Source of the DNA: an uncultured Lachnospiraceae bacterium
GTDB taxonomy: Bacteria > Bacillota > Clostridia > Lachnospirales > Lachnospiraceae
Assembly (NCBI GenBank): GCA_910585825.1
Contig: CAJUEY010000003.1
Location: 62,001 to 126,000 of the forward strand
DNA length: 64,000 nucleotides
Direction: 5' to 3'
The notes beneath the pieces were generated by a model, which searched no databases, was not told where the DNA came from, and saw only the letters and a program-made list of their open reading frames with translations. The position numbers and the translations under genes were made by a program. Below are positions 44,259 to 53,045 of the stretch, in pieces; the first letter of the stretch is position 1; every line of letters starts with the position of its first letter.

Positions 44259-45038
44259 TTATTTATCGGTTATTTTCACTTTTTCCTTAGTAAAATCCAG
44301 AATTTTTTTAAGCAGCATTTCGGAAAACAGCTTGCCCTCTTCCACATAAATGACGCTTTCCAAAAGACCTGCTTCTCTTTTCAGTTCTGCCGGAGCCAAG
44401 GCAAAATCCGCCTGATTCAACATTGGAATATCAAATCCGCTGTCTCCCGCCGCTATTACAAGCTCAGCCCCCAGCCTCTTCTTTAACCGCAGCAGCGCGC
44501 TTCCTTTGTTTAACTGCCGAGGGACAATATATACTTTTATCCCGTTGCAGAAGACTTCCGCTTTTTCTGTATCTAAATATTTTCTCAAATATGCAGCCGA
44601 AGCCGCTGGATTATTGCTCTTGGTAAATAAAAATAAATCCCGTATGTTTCTGACTTCAAAACAGCGGTTTTTATCTTTTTCCAGAAGCTTTTCTCCATAA
44701 AGCAATTCCGCCCTGCTTTCTGCTATCAGCGCTTTTGTCTCCTCATACCAGGTTGCATCTTCTTTTCCATGCAAAAAAAGGACTCCGCCATTGCACATCA
44801 GCGCATAGTCCAAAGTCCCAATTCCCAAATCAATCCTTTGATATTGCTCCACCGTTCTCGTCGTTGTGGGAACGATGGAGACTTTATTTTTTACTTTATT
44901 TAAAAGCCGGCATGTGGCTTCTGTCATAAAGGAAACCTCTCTTCCCTGATAGATTTCCACACACCGCTTTTTTGTTTTGATTTCATGTTTGTAGGAATAA
45001 ATCAAAGTATTATCCAGATCACAATGAAATAATATCAT
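44259..45038 (-). CDS. HAD-superfamily hydrolase (Ter-associated)
   Basis: This 259-residue phosphatase-like protein has LFHCDLDNTLIYSY near the N-terminus, with the nucleophile and acid Asp pair of the HAD family, VPTTTRTVEQYQRI as motif II and ELVIAAGDSGFDIPMLNQAD as motif IV. It is the last gene of the minus-strand Ter operon and follows the calcium ATPase by 17 bp. HAD phosphatases of this type recur in Ter clusters, where they are thought to act in making or recycling a nucleoside-like compound. The last codons contain the flgM promoter. Confidence 0.82.
   Translation of the reverse strand: MILFHCDLDNTLIYSYKHEIKTKKRCVEIYQGREVSFMTEATCRLLNKVKNKVSIVPTTTRTVEQYQRIDLGIGTLDYALMCNGGVLFLHGKEDATWYEETKALIAESRAELLYGEKLLEKDKNRCFEVRNIRDLFLFTKSNNPAASAAYLRKYLDTEKAEVFCNGIKVYIVPRQLNKGSALLRLKKRLGAELVIAAGDSGFDIPMLNQADFALAPAELKREAGLLESVIYVEEGKLFSEMLLKKILDFTKEKVKITDK
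44263..44289 (-). promoter_or_regulatory. candidate sigma-28 promoter of the flgM operon
   Basis: On the minus strand TAAG, a 15-base gap, then ACCGATAA. Seven of eight -10 bases and three of four -35 bases fit the consensus. It lies inside the 3' end of the HAD gene. Confidence 0.55.
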
Positions 45039-45055
45039 AATCTACCCTCCGGGCA

Positions 45056-47764
45056 TTACGACGCGCTCTTTCCGTTTACAATCAGTTTCCGGATCAAATC
45101 CACCGGAATCATGGTAACGGCAAGCAATACAACTGCAATCCAGCCCGAAATGCCAAACGGCACACAGCTAAACATATTTCCTATCCAGGTAAACGCCGTA
45201 AAAGGCACCAGCGCTGCATTTACAATCACAGCCTGAACCAGAATAATGGTGAAAAACACTTTTAAAAATCCTGTATTATCATTTAATCCCTTAAAGATTC
45301 CGAATCCGTCGTCTCTTACGTTAAATCCATTGAACAATGCGCTGACAATGAACAGCACAAAGTATCCGGTGAGATGTTTTCCATTCGGAACTCCGGCTAA
45401 AACGTTTCCTGCGTCATCTACCGCCCAGCCGCCGAATAGATCTGCAAAAAACGGCAGTTTTAAAAACAGAAAACTGATACAGGTCAGCCATGCGCCCATT
45501 ACCACAATCTGCGCCATCATTTTCCTGCTGACGATGCTTTCATCCCTTCTTCTGGGCTTCTCGTCCATATATTTTTCCATTGCCGGTTCATTCCCCAGCA
45601 TAATTGCCCCAAGTCCGTCCATAACCAGGTTGACAAATAAAAGATGCGTTACTTTCAAAGGCTCCTCCACTCCAAAGAAAGGAGCAATAGCGCTTACCAC
45701 TACTGCGGCCACGTTGATAACAAGTTGGAACTTACAGAATTTTAAAATATTGTGATAGATGGTTCTGCCGTACCAAATCGCATCTTTGATGGATTTGAAG
45801 TTGTCGTCTAAAATAACAATCTTGCCCGCTTCTTTTGCAGCCTCTGTTCCGCTTCCCATGGCAAATCCCACGTCTGCACGTTTCAGGGCCGGAGAATCGT
45901 TCACACCGTCTCCCGTCATGCCTACAACCAGATTCATCTCCTGACAGAGACGCACCATACGGGATTTGTCGGTGGGCAGCGCTCTTGCGATTACACGGAT
46001 ATTCGGAATGATCTTCTTTAATTCATCATCTGATTTTTCATTGAGCTGTGCAGAAGTCAGGGCAATATCTGATTCATTTTTCAAAAGCCCTGCATCCCTT
46101 GCAATCGCAGCGGCTGTTTCCAGACGGTCTCCTGTAATCATAACAACCTGAATTCCCGCATTCTGTACCTGCTGGATCGCCTCTTTTGCCTCTGCTCTTA
46201 CATCGTCACGGATTCCCACAAGTCCGATAATGACAATATCGTCATTGATCTGATTCTCTGTAAGGTTTTTTTCTGAGTATCCAAATGCCAGCACGCGCAT
46301 AGCCTTTTCTGCCAGGGCGTCAATTTTTTGATCCAGCACAGCCTTGTCGATTGTCTGTATATTTCCATCGCCGTCCAAATACTTCGCCGCAGATGCCAGC
46401 AGCCGTTCCGGCGCTCCTTTATAAAAGGTTTTGCCCAGGCGCTCGATTCTCGCCTGGCTGAATTTGTTAGTGGAATTAAATCCCTGGGCATCTGTAACAA
46501 TACACTCTTTATCCGCCTCAAGCCCGCGGAATGTCGATTCGCCGATAAATTTCATCAAAGCCTGATCTGTTGCATTTCCGCCGATTACTCTGTGTTCCCC
46601 GTCAAACATGGACTGGGTATTTTTTCCGATGGCAAGGTCGATGAGCCCTTTGACTTTACTGTGTCTGCCCAATTCATCAATGGGGATGGAATTGCCGTCT
46701 GCCGTAAAGAAATCCACAACTTCCAGCTTTCCTTTTGTAATGGTTCCTGTCTTATCGCTGAATAAAATATTCAAAGACCCCGCAGTTTCAATACCCTCCG
46801 CCTTCCGGACAAGCACATTATGGTCTAACATTTTGCTGGTGTTCTGCATGAGAACCAGCGAGATCATAAGGGGCAGTCCTTCCGGAACAGCGCATACGAT
46901 AATTACAACTGCCAGAGATACTGCATTAACAATATCTTTGATGATCTGCTCAATGCCGATGGAAAAATATGCCGATACGCCTCCCGCCGATACAATAAAG
47001 TAAGCAAAGTATAAAACAGCAATGACAACCGCTCCAATGTAGCCAAATGTGGAGATCTGCTTTGCCAGTTTTGCCAGTTTTACTTTCAGCGGAGAATCCG
47101 GCTCGTCTTCCTGCATTTCCTCTGCCATTTTTCCCATCATCGTCTTTAAGCCGACTTTTTGTACATCCAGAATGCCTTCGCCGTCAAAAACAACCGCGCC
47201 TCGGAACAGAGAATGTTTGTCTACAAATGTATCTCCGGTAATCTCCTCCGACAGTTTAACGCCTTCTAAAGCCTCGGATTTTTTACATTCTTCTGCTTCT
47301 CCGTTTAGGGCAGAGTTGTCTACCGCAAGAGCACCCGACACCAAAATACCGTCTGCCGGAATTTTATCGCCGGACTGCAGCAAAACTTTATCGCCGACAA
47401 CAACGTCATCCACATCAATGACCGCTACGATTCCGTTTCTGTGCACTTTGCACTGATCTTTTTTGGTACTGTCTTTCAGTTCCCTGTATTTGGTATCGCT
47501 GGCAACGCCTGTTTTAGCTGATACGAATGCCACAATCAGCACGGCTACAATTGTTCCCAGCGGTTCATAGATCTCTGCATAGCCAAAGAAAAACATGACA
47601 ATCATCAGAGCCGCAATCGCCAGCAAAACTTTGATCATGGGATCGGAAAACGTTTCTTTAAACTCTTCCCAAAACGTTGTCGGTTCGGAATCCGGTATCT
47701 CATTGGAGCCGTATTCTCTTCTGGAAGCCTCGACTTCCGCATCTGTAAGTCCCTGAAATTTCAT
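45056..47764 (-). CDS. PMCA/SERCA-type calcium-transporting P-type ATPase
   Basis: The protein has 902 residues. ILFSDKTGTITKGKLEV contains the phosphorylated Asp; VVGMTGDGVNDSPALKRADV is the hinge motif. IVCAVPEGLPLMISLVLMQN carries the PEGLP of transmembrane helix 4 and LFVNLVMDGLGAIMLGNEPA the helix 6 Asn and Asp, both calcium ligands in SERCA. About ten membrane helices can be placed. It probably exports calcium from the cytoplasm. Its position directly after three TerD genes, which bind calcium, suggests that calcium levels are part of the stress response. AGGAGG is 11 bases before the ATG. Confidence 0.9.
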   Translation of the reverse strand: MKFQGLTDAEVEASRREYGSNEIPDSEPTTFWEEFKETFSDPMIKVLLAIAALMIVMFFFGYAEIYEPLGTIVAVLIVAFVSAKTGVASDTKYRELKDSTKKDQCKVHRNGIVAVIDVDDVVVGDKVLLQSGDKIPADGILVSGALAVDNSALNGEAEECKKSEALEGVKLSEEITGDTFVDKHSLFRGAVVFDGEGILDVQKVGLKTMMGKMAEEMQEDEPDSPLKVKLAKLAKQISTFGYIGAVVIAVLYFAYFIVSAGGVSAYFSIGIEQIIKDIVNAVSLAVVIIVCAVPEGLPLMISLVLMQNTSKMLDHNVLVRKAEGIETAGSLNILFSDKTGTITKGKLEVVDFFTADGNSIPIDELGRHSKVKGLIDLAIGKNTQSMFDGEHRVIGGNATDQALMKFIGESTFRGLEADKECIVTDAQGFNSTNKFSQARIERLGKTFYKGAPERLLASAAKYLDGDGNIQTIDKAVLDQKIDALAEKAMRVLAFGYSEKNLTENQINDDIVIIGLVGIRDDVRAEAKEAIQQVQNAGIQVVMITGDRLETAAAIARDAGLLKNESDIALTSAQLNEKSDDELKKIIPNIRVIARALPTDKSRMVRLCQEMNLVVGMTGDGVNDSPALKRADVGFAMGSGTEAAKEAGKIVILDDNFKSIKDAIWYGRTIYHNILKFCKFQLVINVAAVVVSAIAPFFGVEEPLKVTHLLFVNLVMDGLGAIMLGNEPAMEKYMDEKPRRRDESIVSRKMMAQIVVMGAWLTCISFLFLKLPFFADLFGGWAVDDAGNVLAGVPNGKHLTGYFVLFIVSALFNGFNVRDDGFGIFKGLNDNTGFLKVFFTIILVQAVIVNAALVPFTAFTWIGNMFSCVPFGISGWIAVVLLAVTMIPVDLIRKLIVNGKSAS

Positions 47765-47785
47765 AGCTGTATTATTCCTCCTAGT

Positions 47786-48376
47786 TTAAACATATCTCTG
47801 TGCAAGCTGTCCGATTCCCGGGTCATTCGTCCCCTGCCCCATAGCGTTAAACTTCCACTCTTCGTTATGTCTGTATACTTCCCCAAAAATCATCGCCGTC
47901 ATACCGGAATAATTTTCCGTCAGATTGTATTTGCACATTTCCTGATTTGTCTTGCCGTCTACCAACCGGATAAACGCATTTTCAATCATTCCGAAATGCT
48001 GGTTCCTCTCAAGCGCCTGATATATATTAACTACAATGACAATCCTGTCGTATTCCGCCGGCAGCCGGGAAAGATCTACAACGATCTGTTCATCGTCCCC
48101 TTCTCCCGCTCCGGTAAGATTATCTCCCATATGCCAAACAGCACCTGTCTTATGCTGCAGATTCCCGAAATAAACAATATCTGATTTATCGTAAAGCTTT
48201 CCGCCTTTTAACAGCAATGCTGATGCATCGCAGTCAATGGACTGTGGTTTGAGTGAAAAAAAACCTCCTCTGGACCGTTTTGCCTCGTCCCATCCAAGTC
48301 CGATCAAAACCTTCGATAGTCCCGCATTTTCCTTTGTCAGGCTGACTTTCTGACCTTTTTGCAAACTGATTGACAT
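47786..48376 (-). CDS. terD: TerD-family protein, divergent copy
   Basis: This 196-residue protein shares with its two upstream neighbours the opening MSISLQKGQKVSLTKENAGL and the HMGDNLTGAGEGDDEQIVVD segment, where acidic residues bind calcium in TerD. The other site, DFDLDAAAF in the neighbours, is replaced here by QSIDCDASALLLKG, so calcium binding may be partly altered. TerD proteins form cytoplasmic or membrane-associated stress complexes linked to tellurite, phage and colicin resistance. It is the third of three in a row and precedes the calcium ATPase. Confidence 0.9.
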   Translation of the reverse strand: MSISLQKGQKVSLTKENAGLSKVLIGLGWDEAKRSRGGFFSLKPQSIDCDASALLLKGGKLYDKSDIVYFGNLQHKTGAVWHMGDNLTGAGEGDDEQIVVDLSRLPAEYDRIVIVVNIYQALERNQHFGMIENAFIRLVDGKTNQEMCKYNLTENYSGMTAMIFGEVYRHNEEWKFNAMGQGTNDPGIGQLAQRYV

Positions 48377-48392
48377 TTTTATTTTCCTCCTA

Positions 48393-48974
48393 TTATTCTG
48401 CTTCTATTCCATAATTTGCACAAAGCGCTGCAAGACCGCCCTGATAACCGCTGCCAATGGCGTTGAACTTCCATTCGTTTCCGTTCTTGTACAGTTCTCC
48501 AAATACGGCCGCCGTCTCAATAGAGAAATCTTCTCCCAGATCATAACGCAGCAGTTCTTCTCCTGTCTGCTCGTTATATATCCGGATAAAGGCATTGTTT
48601 ACCTGGCCAAAATTCTGCCGTCTCTGCTCCGCCTCATAAATCGTAACCGTAAATGCAATTTTGGTAATATTACCCGGAACCAGCGAGAGGTCAATTTTGA
48701 TCTGCTCGTCATCTCCTTCGCCGGCCCCTGTCCGGTTATCTCCCATATGCTGCGCACAGCCGGAAGCATGCGTCAGATTCCCGAAAAACACAAAATCTTC
48801 CTGCCCCGACACTTTTCCTGTATCTGTCAGCAGAAATGCCGCCGTATCCAGATCAAAGTCGCCGCCGGTATCAAATGCATTCACATCCCAGCCTAATCCT
48901 ACAACTACTTTTGACAATCCCGGATTGTCCTTTGTAATACTTACTTTCTGTCCTTTTTTCAAACTAATCGGCAT
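48393..48974 (-). CDS. terD: TerD-family calcium-binding stress protein
   Basis: The protein has 193 residues and starts MPISLKKGQKVSITKDNPGL. GGDFDLDTAAFLL and HMGDNRTGAGEGDDEQIKID hold the two calcium-binding acidic clusters known from TerD structures. It is about 17 bp from both neighbours, so the three TerD genes are certainly co-transcribed. It is very similar to the copy at 48991, pointing to local duplication. Confidence 0.95.
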   Translation of the reverse strand: MPISLKKGQKVSITKDNPGLSKVVVGLGWDVNAFDTGGDFDLDTAAFLLTDTGKVSGQEDFVFFGNLTHASGCAQHMGDNRTGAGEGDDEQIKIDLSLVPGNITKIAFTVTIYEAEQRRQNFGQVNNAFIRIYNEQTGEELLRYDLGEDFSIETAAVFGELYKNGNEWKFNAIGSGYQGGLAALCANYGIEAE

Positions 48975-48990
48975 AATGATCCCTCCTATT

Positions 48991-49572
48991 CTATGCTACT
49001 TCAATGCCATAATGGGCGCACAATGCCGCCAGACCTCCCTGGAAACCGCTGCCGATGGCATTGAACTTCCATTCTCCGTTATGACGGTATAATTCTCCTA
49101 CTACTACAGCTGTTTCAATGGAAAAGTCTTCTCCCAGATCGTACTTGATCAATTCTGTTCCGGTAGCCTCGTCTACAATCCGGATGAAGGAATTCGACAC
49201 CTGTCCAAAATTCTGTCTGCGGACTTCCGCATCATAAATGGTAACGGTAAATGCAATTTTGGAAATATTTGCGGGGATTTTCGCCAGATCAATCTGGATC
49301 TGCTCATCGTCTCCCTCTCCTTCCCCGGTCAGGTTGTCTCCCATATGTTTTACCGCTTCACTTGGATGCTCCAAGTTGCCGTAAAAAACAAATTCTTTTT
49401 CGGTAGGGCACTTTCCGTTTTCTCCCAGCATAAATGCTGCCGCATCCAGGTCAAAATCCGCTCCGGAATCAAATGCATTTACATCCCAGCCCAGACCTAT
49501 CATGATATTTTTCAGTCCCGGATTTCCTTTTGTTAAATCTACTTTTTGTCCTTTTGATAAATTAATCGGCAT
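48991..49572 (-). CDS. terD: TerD-family calcium-binding stress protein
   Basis: The product has 193 residues. GADFDLDAAAFML and HMGDNLTGEGEGDDEQIQID are the calcium-binding segments and IAFTVTIYDAEVRRQNFGQV the family core. It is the first of three tandem TerD genes and follows the TelA-family gene by 24 bp. GGAGGAGG stands before the ATG. Confidence 0.95.
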   Translation of the reverse strand: MPINLSKGQKVDLTKGNPGLKNIMIGLGWDVNAFDSGADFDLDAAAFMLGENGKCPTEKEFVFYGNLEHPSEAVKHMGDNLTGEGEGDDEQIQIDLAKIPANISKIAFTVTIYDAEVRRQNFGQVSNSFIRIVDEATGTELIKYDLGEDFSIETAVVVGELYRHNGEWKFNAIGSGFQGGLAALCAHYGIEVA

Positions 49573-49596
49573 AGCAATTCCTCCTCCACTTTATGT

Positions 49597-50745
49597 TTAT
49601 TGATTTTGTTTGCTTGGATTATGATACATCTTGTGGAACTCTGTTTTGATATTTTCCAGACGCTCCTGATCCATAGCTCTCTGCTTTTTCGCATTTTCCT
49701 GAATCTGCCTTGTCTCGTCAATACCGTTTACAATCGTTCTCCAAGTTGTTTCCAGTGTTTCAATTTTGATGGAGCTTCCGGACGCCATTCTGGTGATCAT
49801 CTTAGACTGCTCTACTGTATTCTTGGCATTTCTTATCAGCATTTCATTTGTCTTTTCATCTAATGCAGACATTGCATCCGCCTGAAGTTTCTGACGTTTC
49901 AGCATAATCGCCTGGGCAAGCGCCTGCTTAAATACCGGAAGCGTGATGATAAACGCCGAATTGATCTTTCTTACAAGATTCATATTGGAAAATTCCATCG
50001 TCTTAATCATCGGAACGGACTGAAGAGCAACATTTTCTGCCGTTCGCAGATCCTGCGTCCTCTGCTCTAACATCATCAGGGACTGCTGCAGCCCCTGTAT
50101 TTCAAACTGAATGGACATATCGCCGGAGCTTTCCATGTCGCTTTCTCTCTGGGCAATATATGCTTCCAGCTCTCTGCAGCCCTGCTCTCCTGCCAGTATG
50201 TATTTCACAAGATCATGATAGTAGTTGACATTCGCCTGAAACATCTGTTCTAATTTGCGGTTTGTCTGTTTAATCTCTGATTCATATTGTTTGAGCTGGA
50301 CGTAGATTTTATCCACCTCGTCGCCCATCGTATGATATTTTGCCAGAATCTTATCCAGCTGCTTTCTTAAATTTCCAAACAATTTTCCAAATAGTCCCGG
50401 ATTGTCTTTGATTTCTTCTATATCGAATTTTTCCATGATCTTTGCCAGTGTATTTAACATTGTACTGGTTTCATCAATTTGCGACATATTCATGCTGTTC
50501 AAAACAACGTCGGAAGCCCTTGATATCTCTTCCGCCGCCTCTGCGCCGAAGGATACAATCGTCTCCGGATTATCAATTTCAATTGTACTGACAAGCGCAT
50601 CCACCTCTGCAGAATTTACAAGCTCTTCATTCATCTTCTGTCTGTCTGCAGCAATATCATAGCTTTCAACAACTTCCAGTTCGTTTTTTGCCGCCGGTGC
50701 AGCGGACTGCTGCTGCATAGCAGCTCTGCTAAAATCAAGCCCCAT
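49597..50745 (-). CDS. TelA-family toxic anion resistance protein
   Basis: This 382-residue, largely helical cytoplasmic protein (IMEKFDIEEIKDNPGLFGKL; EVDKIYVQLKQYESEIKQTN; MKTMEFSNMNLVRKINSAFI-like segment) fits the TelA/KlaA family, seen in most Ter clusters. Its start is the ATG at 50745, one base after the upstream stop, with GAGAGG upstream; the longer open frame to 50937 overlaps the YceG gene. TelA proteins may work as coiled scaffolds with TerD. The biochemical role is not known. Confidence 0.88.
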   Translation of the reverse strand: MGLDFSRAAMQQQSAAPAAKNELEVVESYDIAADRQKMNEELVNSAEVDALVSTIEIDNPETIVSFGAEAAEEISRASDVVLNSMNMSQIDETSTMLNTLAKIMEKFDIEEIKDNPGLFGKLFGNLRKQLDKILAKYHTMGDEVDKIYVQLKQYESEIKQTNRKLEQMFQANVNYYHDLVKYILAGEQGCRELEAYIAQRESDMESSGDMSIQFEIQGLQQSLMMLEQRTQDLRTAENVALQSVPMIKTMEFSNMNLVRKINSAFIITLPVFKQALAQAIMLKRQKLQADAMSALDEKTNEMLIRNAKNTVEQSKMITRMASGSSIKIETLETTWRTIVNGIDETRQIQENAKKQRAMDQERLENIKTEFHKMYHNPSKQNQ

Positions 50746-50746
50746 A

Positions 50747-53020
50747 TTAATTACCTCTCTTAAATATTTTTTCACGCCAGGAAGGACGTGTGACGGAAGA
50801 AATCTGCGCAAAATCGGGAATCTGCAGATCATAGATATATTCCCCGATCTGATGCTCTTCCATAATTTTTGTGTTGTAATATTTCTCAGCGCCCTGGTAG
50901 CCTGTAGGAACAAAAAATAATACGTCAAAACCCACAAGGTTTAAATAAGCCGCCAGGATGGAATCCTCCAGAGAAACCAGATTCTCTGTTGTATGAATAT
51001 AAATCATTTTCGGATTTTTTTTGGTAAAGTCAAACTTCTGAATCAAACGCGTCATGTCTTTTTTTAAATTCAGGGCAATGGAAATAACGGTATATTCCAT
51101 CCCGTTTTCAAAGGTTCCCCTGATGATTTTCTGATCAATTAAAAGCTGCAGTTTATCCAACAGATGTTCCTGTACTTCTTCTCTCAAAAAGCCATAGGCA
51201 TATGCCGGATGATCTTTGATTTTCGCCTTTAACAGTTTTCCGTTTTTAAAGAAAGACGATACATGGGCTTTGATGGGATTTGGCTCTGCCGGATTTATAT
51301 AAGGCATATTTTTTAATACTATGGCATCCTCTGTCATCAGCATCTTGATTCCCGCCCAGTACTGGGGCAGTAAACCGTCCTTTACCCCGGATGCTTTTGC
51401 AAAAATCACCGGCATGTTTACAGCAGCATCCGTCGTGCTGAAATTCGGCCTGTACTTCAACTCCTGATTCCACAGGATTTTGATCTCTTCATATGTTGTC
51501 CGAAGGGAAAGTGCATTTGCCTTCGTATACTGTCTGTCCCGATATATGCCGGAATCCTGATACATTAACGTATCCAGCTCCCTTTCTGCCTGATATGCCG
51601 CAGTTCCCATTTGAAACACAGACTGTTCCGCCGGGAATTTTTCTACTGTCATTGACTCTCTATAGGTTTTTTCAAATAATAATGCATCCGCCAAACAACA
51701 GGCTTCATTCAAATTCGGTTTTAAAACTACCACATCCACCGGAAGCCTTGCCAGAAATTTCAAAAACATCGCCTCATTACCGCTTTTTACGCCTCCAAGA
51801 TGAATAAAACAGCCGATCTGAGGCGTCTGCCAATGGACAAACAGTTTGGAAAGGTACCGCTTTAACCAGCATAATAAATATACCGCTTTATTGGTAAGCT
51901 TATTCAGATTCATACCGGATGCTTTGGATTCCTCTAGCAAAATATCAATAAATGCTTTATGCATCACATTTTGCAATTCCAAATTGGCAGGATACTGAAT
52001 ATTCAAAGAAAGATCCAAAAGCATCTGGTCCTGACTGCCATAATTTTTTCTCCGAACGGCGTTAATCTCTTCCATTTCCGGCTTTGGAACGCCCTTTTCC
52101 ACAACAACAACATTCCTTCTGCTGTTTGTCAGAGCAAGATGCAGCTGATACAGATCATTTAAATAAGTCAGTTTGTCCTCTACTCCATTTATTCTGTAAA
52201 AACAATTATAAAACTGATTGGGATCTGTTCCCCGCGTCTGCGTATCCGCTTTGATGTCTTCTATGCCCTTTCCCTTGATCCAGGCATTTGTACAGTTGAT
52301 TAGTTTTGGTTTTGCACGGTAAAGCTTTTCCTGGCTGAACTGATTTTGCATTTCAGCCCGAAGGTATTTTAAATTAAAATATTCCGGAAACGGTGTCTGC
52401 GCCGGAAGGATCAGCTCGTCAGAATAAACAAAAGAAGGGTCCTTTTTCCGGTATTCCCCGTCTCCCCTGTACTGCAGCAAAACAATGTCGCAGCCCGCCT
52501 TTGAAAGAACGGACAAAAGCATCAGTTCATAATTTCCGACTTCACCTTCATACAGGATTTTGGGAAGACGGTTTTCGCCCAGCTGATTGACAATCCTTTC
52601 AAATTTATAATACAGCCAGCACATGAACTTAATATATGCATTCTTTATCATGTTTTGGTTTTTTCCTGCTTTCCGCAGACCGTCTAAGGTGTCATAAATA
52701 GAAACGGCCACGTTATCCCTCTGGCGTATGTTCATCCTGGGAAGCCATTTTTTGAGGCTTGCAGTAATAAAATCCACACTCATTTGAAAATTCATGCCCA
52801 TCATTTCATTATAATAGGCAAGGTTTTTCTCATCCGGATTCGGGATTCTTCCTTCAATCACTACCCCGAAGCTTCTTGCTGTTTCATAATATTTTTGGAT
52901 AAATTCTTTGATTTCATCATTGTATCCGTTGATCCGGTAAAAATAAACACCGTCTTCCTTCCGGGCGTTTCTCTCCAAAAAAAATTCTTTTAATTCCCGG
53001 AGTTTTTTACGTTCAAACAT
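50747..53020 (-). CDS. YceG-family Ter protein with three internal modules
   Basis: The protein has 757 residues and no signal or membrane helix. Three related modules can be seen. Module 1 starts VYFYRINGYNDEIKE (residue 25) and has PKILYEGEV...GCDIVLLQ (153-183). Module 2 starts CFYRINGVEDKL (273) and has IGCFIHLGG...VDVVVLKP (402-435). Module 3 starts VIFAKASGVKDGL (538) and has PKMIYIHTT...GFDVLFFVP (670-705). Each ends in a Rossmann-like alpha/beta unit. YceG-type proteins are fixed partners of TerD and TelA. Their chemistry is unknown; nucleotide or protein binding is suggested by the fold only. Confidence 0.8.
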   Translation of the reverse strand: MFERKKLRELKEFFLERNARKEDGVYFYRINGYNDEIKEFIQKYYETARSFGVVIEGRIPNPDEKNLAYYNEMMGMNFQMSVDFITASLKKWLPRMNIRQRDNVAVSIYDTLDGLRKAGKNQNMIKNAYIKFMCWLYYKFERIVNQLGENRLPKILYEGEVGNYELMLLSVLSKAGCDIVLLQYRGDGEYRKKDPSFVYSDELILPAQTPFPEYFNLKYLRAEMQNQFSQEKLYRAKPKLINCTNAWIKGKGIEDIKADTQTRGTDPNQFYNCFYRINGVEDKLTYLNDLYQLHLALTNSRRNVVVVEKGVPKPEMEEINAVRRKNYGSQDQMLLDLSLNIQYPANLELQNVMHKAFIDILLEESKASGMNLNKLTNKAVYLLCWLKRYLSKLFVHWQTPQIGCFIHLGGVKSGNEAMFLKFLARLPVDVVVLKPNLNEACCLADALLFEKTYRESMTVEKFPAEQSVFQMGTAAYQAERELDTLMYQDSGIYRDRQYTKANALSLRTTYEEIKILWNQELKYRPNFSTTDAAVNMPVIFAKASGVKDGLLPQYWAGIKMLMTEDAIVLKNMPYINPAEPNPIKAHVSSFFKNGKLLKAKIKDHPAYAYGFLREEVQEHLLDKLQLLIDQKIIRGTFENGMEYTVISIALNLKKDMTRLIQKFDFTKKNPKMIYIHTTENLVSLEDSILAAYLNLVGFDVLFFVPTGYQGAEKYYNTKIMEEHQIGEYIYDLQIPDFAQISSVTRPSWREKIFKRGN

Positions 53021-53045
53021 ATGCTTTTATTTCCCTTTATTTCAT

